Shown: positions 57,490 to 64,000 of the stretch, in pieces | Numbering within the stretch: the first letter of the stretch is position 1 | Layout: every line of letters starts with the position of its first letter | DNA from: Rhabditoides inermis | Taxonomy: Eukaryota; Nematoda; Chromadorea; Rhabditida; Rhabditidae | Assembly (NCBI GenBank): GCA_963966185.1 | Contig: CAWZYM010000383.1 | Span: forward strand, 47,501 to 111,500 | Reading direction: 5' to 3' | Length of the DNA stretch: 64,000 nucleotides | The notes under the pieces: model-generated | What the model saw: only the letters and a program-made list of their open reading frames with translations | What the model was told of the DNA's origin: nothing | Databases searched by the model: none | Made by a program: the position numbers and the translations under genes

Positions 57490-57553
57490 TACTGGGCTTG
57501 GTACGGGAAACGGCATTCCCACATACAACAAAAAACTGCACAGGACGGTACAC
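57490..57553. repeat. Direct repeat, right copy
   Basis: Matches 56870-56935; see that entry. Confidence 0.7.
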
Positions 57554-57656
57554 CTTCCATACCTGAGCGCCGTCCTTCGCGTCCGGGGTGGCGGAGACGA
57601 CGGAGCGGGAATTGATGAGCTGAAGTAACCATTGATTCACCCGCTCTTCCTCTCTC

Positions 57657-57737
57657 CTTCTCTCTCTCTCCCTCCCTCTCTCTCTCTCTCTCTCTCTTAC
57701 TCTCTCTCTTACTCTCTCTTACTCTTTCTCTCTCTCT

Positions 57738-57780
<43 letters not shown>
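57657..57780. repeat. CT microsatellite with CTTA units
   Basis: It starts directly after the donor of the first helicase exon (57783, minus strand). Confidence 0.95.
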
Positions 57781-58019
57781 ACCTCGTAATACGGCGACGG
57801 CGGGCCAGATACGGAGATGGGGTTAACGGGGGAGGTAGCAGAAGGCTCGTTGTCCGTCGGTCCGGATTGGTTGTCCGGTTGGTCGGTGGGTGCGTGAGGA
57901 CTCATCCTAAAATATCACATTGAGATCCACCGTATTTGCACAAACCGCGAGACGGAAAAAGGTTATCCACGAATACTGCATGAATGTACACGATTTATGA
58001 TTCTAGATTGAGGGAAAAA

Positions 58020-58445
58020 ATATTTCAGAGAAGAACACATGGCCTATTAGAAGACAAATATATAGAAGACATGACTGGGCAACAGATGAGTACACAACGA
58101 GCATTGCTAGTATAGACAGACTGTAGAAAGGCGAGGGGCGTCCCTTGTGCTGGGTTGAGAGCGAACTGATCTTTCTGCGCGGCTTGGCGTTTAAATATCG
58201 TTCTTGGCGCGGCTTCGACCACGCCCTCGCCCCTGCCGCTGATTGGCTCTCTCTCGCCTCTGCTATCGAAGGAGAGTGACAGTTAGATATTCGATTACAA
58301 ATTTTCTGAATAGAAGATATGATATCTGGGACTGGTATAGTATCGAGAGCACACCTAACTTGTACACAAAAAAATGGTGGGTTGAACGGTGAGAAGAAAA
58401 TGAGACTGAAGCTAGGTCCACTAAGCAGAGTGGGTTGTTTGTGCA
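58020..58445 (-). mobile_element. Candidate 3' LTR of the gypsy-type element
   Basis: It lies just downstream (minus strand) of the integrase frame end at 58467. It contains ATATTTAAA as a TATA-like box near 58195, then a pyrimidine-rich TTCGCTCTCAACCC that could be an initiator, and has no host exon. The partner 5' LTR would be beyond 64000, so identity cannot be tested here and the boundaries are approximate. Confidence 0.4.
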
Positions 58446-58466
58446 ATCGGGCTCACATACCGAGAC

Positions 58467-59911
58467 TCATTGTGTGTTTACTCGAGTCCGTCTTCCTTGT
58501 CTGATTTTTGGCTCTTCAGCCAATCCTCCCGTTTCCGGTGGCGCGAACCCCGCCACGTGCACCGGTGATCCCTTAGCTTTTCTCAAAGCAGTATCTTCGT
58601 CTGCTGTCGCTTTTTGTGTGCTCCAACTCGGTCCTTTTAGATGGACGCACTTCTTCACCTGATTCATGTGCACTCTGAATGGTCCTTTGTTCGGGGTCGA
58701 AATACTCACAATGTCCAGATGCGGTCTCTCAATTCGAACAACACGGTACTGGCCTGTCCACGGATACTGTAGTTTTACACTTACTCGCCTGTCCGGCGTG
58801 AAGTTCTTGAGATAAACTCTTTCTCCGATAGATATCTGGAGAGGTTTCAAATGCGGGCTTTGTTTATTGTATTGGCTTTCAAAGGCTCGTCGCGCTTTGT
58901 TGTTGGCATGAGCCGCTCTCTCCGACACATGTTGCAAGATCTTACAAAGACTTTCTCTGTAATCGCCGCCGACAGCCGATTCTTGCACGCTTGCCATTTC
59001 TGCCCTTTCCAACGCAACATCGATGGCAAATAAAGGGTCGCGACCGTGCATCAGAAAATACGGAGTTTCTTGAGTGCTATCATGCACACTGGTGTTAATT
59101 GCGAAAGCACAGGCAGGCAAAAAATCATTCCAACACTTGTAATTGTCCTCGATATGGCATCGGATCATCTGTTGCATGGTTGAGAACACCCTCTCCACTA
59201 TTCCGGCGCTTTCGTGGTGATACGGTGTTCCGAATTTGTGCTTGATACCCATTATTTTGAGTACTTCAGACATGAATCCGGATTTCAAGTAGCTTGCATT
59301 GTCACTTACCAACACTTGCATAATACCAAAACGGAAGGCACAGTCATTTATGATTACTCGTGCGACTGTCTCTGATGAGCAGTCTGGTATAGCCACCAAA
59401 ATAGTCATTTTTGTGAAGTGATCCACCATGCATACAATATATGAATTGCCTCGCTGCGATTTAGTGACCGGGCCGAACAAGTCGATGTAGCAAATTTGCA
59501 TCGCACTGTGTGGAATGACCGGATCATCTCTTCTTGATTGAATCGATTAGCTCTTTTCCGCTGGCACGGATCACACGCGCGAACGAAGAGCATGATATGG
59601 TCCGCCATATTGTGCCAGAAATAGCGTCGCTTGATTTTCTTGACTGTCTTCTTTTAATTTAGATGGCCTCCTGATTCTGCTTCCACGTGGTATGCTTTTA
59701 CCGTGTCTTGTTGTGAATCAGAAGTTAGTAGTGTGATGGTACGAATCAGATTACTGTTTTCCCAACTGGTCCGTTTCACAAGGCAACCATTCTTGTTAAT
59801 CTCACACACTTCTGCCAATGTTGCGATCTCAGCTTTCTGCTTATCTGTGACACCATCGGCCTCTCTTCCCTCTATCATCGCGCGAACACCGCAACAGATC
59901 GGGTCGACCAT
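58467..59911 (-). pseudogene. Integrase region of a Ty3/gypsy-type element
   Basis: Frames 59911-59654, 59608-59405 and 59501-58467 together carry an H2C2 zinc finger (YHVEAESGGH and FVRACDPCQ) and a DDE core: the first Asp in YIDLFGPV, the second in VSDNASYL, the Glu in HHESAGIVERVFSTM. A basic C-terminal domain (KLQYPWTGQYRVV) is followed by a tail with QGRRTR. An in-frame TAA separates the two halves of the zinc finger near 59655, and a frameshift occurs near 59510. The enzyme would have inserted element DNA into chromosomes. It is inactive as it stands. Confidence 0.87.
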
Positions 59912-59956
59912 CTGCGCGCGCAGAATGGCACTCGAGTTTTTTTCCCCAGCAGCGCA

Positions 59957-60232
59957 TTAAAGAAGAACTCCGGGGAAAAAAGGAATGCCGGTCAATGGGG
60001 GGAAACTGATACTTAGGAACACGATTCTGGCAATGAAAATTCTGAGAGGCTTCAAAAAGTTATTTTTTTGAATTATTTGTTACGATTCCTTTGTCCAAAT
60101 AGCCTAATTGAACGAGGGCGGAGCCTCGCTCCGCTGCCCACCGCTGCCGTACTCGCGGTTTCCCGCCAAAATCTGGTTCCGGGCGCGCTAATGTTTTGGG
60201 CCGGTGACTCTTTCCCTTGAGTTCTTCTTTAA
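59957..60232. mobile_element. 276-bp MITE with TTAA ends, copy 2
   Basis: Near-identical, same-orientation copy of 4714-4990. It interrupts the retrotransposon between RNase H and integrase, adding KEELKGKSHR-type foreign codons and a stop. One TTAA at each end fits a TTAA target duplication. Confidence 0.88.
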
Positions 60233-61796
60233 GATCGACGCGCTTTGTTACACTGCGTGTTGTAACCGCGAGGCACACGGGGAATTCCACAATTTCCTCA
60301 ATCTCGGGACTGTTATCGGTGAACTGATCAGTGGGTTCGCAGCGGGACAGACAATCCGCAACTACATTCGATTTCCCCCGGATGTAATGGATAGAGATAT
60401 CTTGACACTGCAATTCAACAATCCAACGGGCCAGGTTGTTATGAGGGGGGTTGCCATTCAAAAGGAAGGTTAGCGGCTTATGATCTGTCCACACCTCAGT
60501 GTGATTGCCATATATAATGGGTTCGAAGTGTCGAAGTGCAAACACAATAGCAAATAACTCACTATGAGTGGCACTCCATTTCTGTTGCGATGGCGCGAGA
60601 TCTTTCGTTTTCGCATCGCTCTTTACTTCCTGCAATAGGACTGCGCCCACTGCCTTGCCGAAGGCGTCGGTGTGTAGAATAAACTTGTCGTCTCTCGGGT
60701 ACACCAGGATGGTTTTGTGCAGAGCTTCAAGTCGTGGTAGAATGCGTCTTGTTCCTTCTTCCAATAAAACTTACCGTGTTGTTTTTCAAGTTCATTCAGC
60801 GGTGCAGCGCGTTTCGAAAAATTGGGAATAAATTTGCGGAAAAAGGCGCACGTTGCAACAAAACCTCGTGCCAGTCTAATTGGGGTTGGTTTAGGAAAAC
60901 TTCTAATTGCATCCATATGTCTCTGAGCTGGATGATACCTGTTGCCGGAGATCTCGTGTCCTAGAAATGTAATATGACCCAGCGCGATTTCTGTTTTCTT
61001 TGCTGAAGCTTTCAAATTGAACAGACGCAGCCGGTCCAGCACCTTTCGAATAGATGACAGATGCCCCTCAAATGTGTTATCGTAAATAATGATGTCATCC
61101 AGATAAGCTGTGACGTTGTCTCGCAGCCCTCCTAGCACTCGAGATAGTGCGTGGTTGAATGCCGCCGGCCCATTCTTGATTCCGAACGGGACAAATCGAT
61201 ACAAGTAATTACCGTACGGTGTGGTCATTCCACACTTCTTCATTGCAGAGTCACTTAACTTCCATTGTAGAAAAACTACTTGCAAGGTCAAAACTGGAGT
61301 AGTATTTATATCCTGCCATTTTCTGAAGCACGTCTTTTATTCTGGGTAGTTCGTGATGTTGGGGTACAGTAATTTTATTTAAACTACGGAAATCAGTACA
61401 GAGACGCAGATTACCGTCCTTTTTAGGGATAGGCACTAGATTATGCATAAAAGTAGTCTGAGTAGTGGGTTCTATTCTTCCCGCTCCTAGCAACCCCTGA
61501 ATATGATTTTAGACTTCTTGTTGAAACTTGACGGGCATTCTACCATTCCTGGGTCGGTACTCACATACCTCAGTTGTCGTATGGATTTCAGTGAGATCGG
61601 CTTCATACGAGCCCAAATCGTGGCTAGATGATGACATCACATCGGTATATTCTGCAAACAGTTCCTGGACCTGAGCTTTTTCTCCCTTCTGACAGAATAC
61701 TGATACTCTTAGAAAGATCGGGACAAAGGTGTTGTTTATTTTCTTTATTTTTGGTTTCTGTGGGCTGGTAGACCCAGACAGCATCGGTTGATTCAT
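60233..61796 (-). pseudogene. Reverse transcriptase-RNase H of a Ty3/gypsy-type element
   Basis: Frames used in order: 61796-61509, 61493-61251, 61291-60623, 60764-60233. Seen: PKKDGNLRLCTDFRSLNKIT and YYSSFDLASSF (RT motif A), FGIKNGPAAFNHALS (motif B), AYLDDIIIY (motif C, YLDD), GHEISGNRYHPAQRHMDAIR (thumb), then RNase H with ILHTDAFGKAVGAVLLQE (first Asp), ATHSELFAIVFALRHFEPII (Glu), VWTDHKPLTFL (second Asp) and SNVVADCLSR. The order PR-RT-RH-IN and YLDD place it in Ty3/gypsy rather than BEL/Pao or copia. Breaks: an in-frame TAA near 61497 and frameshifts near 61270 and 60700. Confidence 0.9.
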
Positions 61797-62028
61797 GGGC
61801 TAATTGTCCGCCAAGCAGGGCAGAGACGAGGCTTCCCTCGTTGTCACACACCTTCGTAGGTGCGATGGCGAGACAAGAACGAGTCGCCTGGTTAGTGCTA
61901 TTTACGCGGCTCCAGTAGTCCGTTATATTGCATCTCCAGTGGAGACATTTCGCATAGTGTCTGGTCTTTGTACACAATGACGTCATCATTTGTCGGATTC
62001 GCCACGAGAATCATTCCAAGCCCGCTTT

Positions 62029-62796
62029 TTACGATTTCGGCGTGACCACGAGACTCTTCTTGTGCATGCTCTCACTGATCGAGTCAGTCACCCACGTGTC
62101 CGACTCGTCCGACTGCGGCATGAAACAGCGCACATACGTGTCCGTACCTGCCGACACGACACATGTCTCCGCTGCTTTCAGAATAAATTGTTTAGCCGGG
62201 TCTGTTTTCTCTTTTGTTTCTAGCACATTGACAATAGGAATGTCCGTTTCTCCCATCGTGACGACTCGGTTACGGTAGTCGATCGACCAGCGCGGAAGGC
62301 GATGGTGGATTGTATTACCTAGGATTACCTGATATTTGGAAGCGTCATTGGGAGGCGCGACTACATCTGCAAAATATAATTTCTCATTGAACTCCATATT
62401 CTGAATAGCTCTTGTCACAATTGCGTATCCCTTGATTTTAATCAGAGCGCCAAACATGCCTTCCGCTGTACACACGTCGTCTGTTTCAAATTTGATTATT
62501 CCCACGAGAGGGGCGATGCTAGAGTGCCAGATCGAAATGCTCGCACCTGTGTCGAGGAGAGCCAGCATTCGAATGTTGTTCACACGAATGGGATGTCTGA
62601 TTGATGAAGTTACCGGAGGATTTTGAGTTGGTGGCGAGCACGTTGATGTTGTGTGGCTGTGCCAGGATGCGCGGCGGCCACGAGCTACCCGCGCTGTGCG
62701 GACGCGAACACGCAGGGTGTCGTCATCCGTGTACTCCTCAATCATGTCTACTACATACGGGCCCAGCGCTCTTACCGGCAATACGTCGTTGTTCAC
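62029..62796 (-). pseudogene. Retropepsin (protease) region of a gypsy-type element
   Basis: A 255-codon frame from the ATG at 62796. The catalytic aspartate motif is MLALLDTGASISIWHSS at about residues 78-94, followed by a beta-rich segment with YQVILGNTIHHRLPRW, the second conserved retropepsin block. The N-terminal 60 residues are Arg/Thr/Ser-rich without a zinc knuckle. Its first 59 bases overlap the envelope-like frame that ends at 62738; moving from that frame to this one is a +1 step. It ends in a stop before the RT frame resumes. Confidence 0.85.
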
Positions 62797-64000
62797 TACT
62801 ACTACTAACTACTTCTTGCTTACAATTTCTGTTGTTCCATAGATTCTTAATAACCTTATACCATTGTTTTAAGAGGAGTCCGAATTGAATCGTAGTTACC
62901 ATTGCACACAACGTGATCCACAGATTAAACGCAGACACATGTGGCATAATCATATCATATATATTGAAATTGACTGGTGCCGACGACAGCGGGTCGGATG
63001 AGGATACAGTATTACTGTTGAGAGGAGAGAAGTTGTGTGACTGCCACATCTCCTCCACCGATCGCTCACGAGGAGTGATTTCGGAGAGATTCGTGATAAC
63101 AAAGTTGTGATAAATAGTTAATTCAGGGATTGAAAATAAGGGTTCTACTTGGTTCGAGGTTTTCACTATCGTCACCGCTATGGGACCTTCTTCCAGTCCG
63201 TTTTGCTGATCCAACTTGAACACCTCCTTGTTCCGTGTGTACCGTATCACAGCTCCCTCTGCACATGGAATCTGATCAGATTTCTCTTGCAGAATACCTG
63301 ACTGGAGATTCATGAACACCGTGTGGTTTGTCTCTCCGACCAAAATTCTCACCCGAGGCTCACGGTAACACGATCCATTACTGGCTATCTCCACCGACGT
63401 ATCGGGTATTCTGACGCACCTGTGTATTTCATACGTGTCTTCTCCGATGTGCTTTGCCTTCACATCTGTCCTGTTTAATAGCGATCGAACCGTCGCTGTC
63501 GTGTCGGATGACAGCGCGATCTTCAGCAGAAACGACACGTAGTTGACTCTCTCAAACAGTGTGTTCGCCAAGTGATGGAATATCGCGACAATGTTGTGTT
63601 GCATGTCGCTCTCGACTGCCAGAAGCTGTGCAGCCAACTGATTCGTCGATGTTTACCCGACACTTGCTGCTGTGCGGGTAGGTCGGCGCCGCGTCACCAC
63701 CGCGTACCCCTGATCAGTGATCGTGAGAGTGTGACCACAGTCATTCACTGACTCACTCTCATTCCCCCAAGAGACGGCGAATTCCTTGTCGTCACTTAGC
63801 CATACCCGTCCTGCTTTAGTGCCATACATTTTGTTGTTTACCGGAACGTACTGACACTTCTCCTCCTCATCGGGTGTCCATAGCATGGCCGACCCGTCGG
63901 CGAGAGTGCAGTGTCCGGTGCGGTAGTGGCACTCGCTGTGCGCGTCAGCCGAGGTCTGAATTGTGGCTTTCGCATTACGCGCGCGAATAGACGTACTGAT
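62738..64000 (-). pseudogene. Envelope-glycoprotein-like ORF in gag position (partial)
   Basis: A single minus-strand frame enters at 64000 and runs to 62738, interrupted by one TAA at about 63650. Seen: an N-terminal Cys-rich part (ECHYRTGHC; EEEKCQYVPV; VNDCGHTL) with an NES site; past the stop a long heptad-like helix (about 63640-63530); NRT, NHT and NLS sites; paired Cys at HRCVRI, GSCYRE and IPCAEG; and near the C terminus a membrane segment (WITLCAMVTTIQFGLLL) followed by a short basic tail (KQWYKVIKN). This layout is that of a class I-like viral envelope glycoprotein. The Cys and W..D...C.Y pattern reminds me of chuvirus/BEL-type envelopes, a tentative impression. It directly precedes the protease. 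The 5' end and any gag lie outside the window. Confidence 0.6.

Larger units (their letters stand above)
51146..57905 (-). pseudogene. SF1 helicase (UPF1/DNA2-like), disrupted
   Basis: Exons (minus): 57905-57783 (MSPHAPTDQPDN, disordered), 57619-57563, 56837-56381, 56044-55865, 55307-55018 and a long last exon 53660-51146. Seen in order: FGAGKT (Walker A), VVADEA (Walker B), GDHLQLPP (motif III), TDAVQGSESDLVFVATTRS (motif V), VAHTRARHGMVIFGH (motif VI). These are the signatures of AAA_11/AAA_12-type helicases, which unwind RNA or DNA with ATP. Breaks: in-frame TGA at about 52535, between the N-terminal region and Walker A; TAG right after the DEA of Walker B (about 51937); a +1 shift in a C5 tract near 53540; a frame change between motif III and the FRSHPG segment (about 51750); a GA-run shift in exon 56044-55865. 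Exon 56381/56044 phases do not match. Probably a decayed paralogue. Confidence 0.8.

Noticed and set aside
62601..62888. Plus-strand frames over the retrotransposon
   Set aside because: Antisense to the protease and envelope-like frames; no motif or splice context.

Overview
The window is nuclear DNA of an animal, almost certainly a nematode. It holds a Str/Srj-type 7TM chemoreceptor, a gene family restricted to nematodes. Its genes have many short exons with TTTCAG-type 3' splice sites, and two start codons lie within 4 bases of a splice acceptor, as expected for spliced-leader trans-splicing. No species is identified; the small exons and mid-range GC would suit a rhabditid or diplogastrid-like worm, which is a guess.

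Layout. 1-2.7 kb: no gene seen. 2.7-7.6 kb (minus): intact 10-exon chemoreceptor. 7.6-12.8 kb: intergenic DNA with tRNA-like SINE heads, a TTAA-type MITE and a dispersed repeat. 12.8-17.4 kb (minus): decayed CR1/jockey-like non-LTR retrotransposon with short inverted repeats outside it. 18.1-18.4 kb: possible fragment of a mitochondrial-protein gene. 19.1-26.9 kb (minus): Cys-rich membrane or secreted protein gene whose introns are full of microsatellites, including about 0.7 kb of CTGT. 28.9-34.5 kb (plus): complete 13-exon NPY/NPF-like neuropeptide receptor. 35.5-40.8 kb (plus): complete 10-exon gene for the glutamate-cysteine ligase modifier subunit, with a 1.1-kb inverted-repeat element in its last intron. 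42.3-46.9 kb (minus): 3' scrap of one non-LTR element, then a nearly full-length second one. 47.6-48.4 kb: palindromic foldback element with a MITE nested in its loop. 48.6-50.4 kb: tandem repeats and an orphan Gag-like ORF with a CCHC knuckle. 51.1-57.9 kb (minus): broken SF1 (UPF1/DNA2-like) helicase gene with repeats in its introns. 58.0-64.0 kb (minus): degenerate Ty3/gypsy-type retrotransposon that runs out of the window.

The most unusual feature is the last element. A Cys-rich, membrane-anchored, envelope-glycoprotein-like ORF lies directly upstream of the protease and overlaps it, where Gag would be expected. Env normally lies 3' of pol. The element is dead: in-frame stops, frameshifts and a 276-bp MITE in the RNase H-integrase interval. 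A near-identical MITE sits 55 kb away in a chemoreceptor intron.

The three well-supported host genes (chemoreceptor, peptide receptor, GCLM) are unrelated in function and show no operon-like spacing. Exon models were read by eye from splice signals and reading-frame continuity; nothing was searched against a database.
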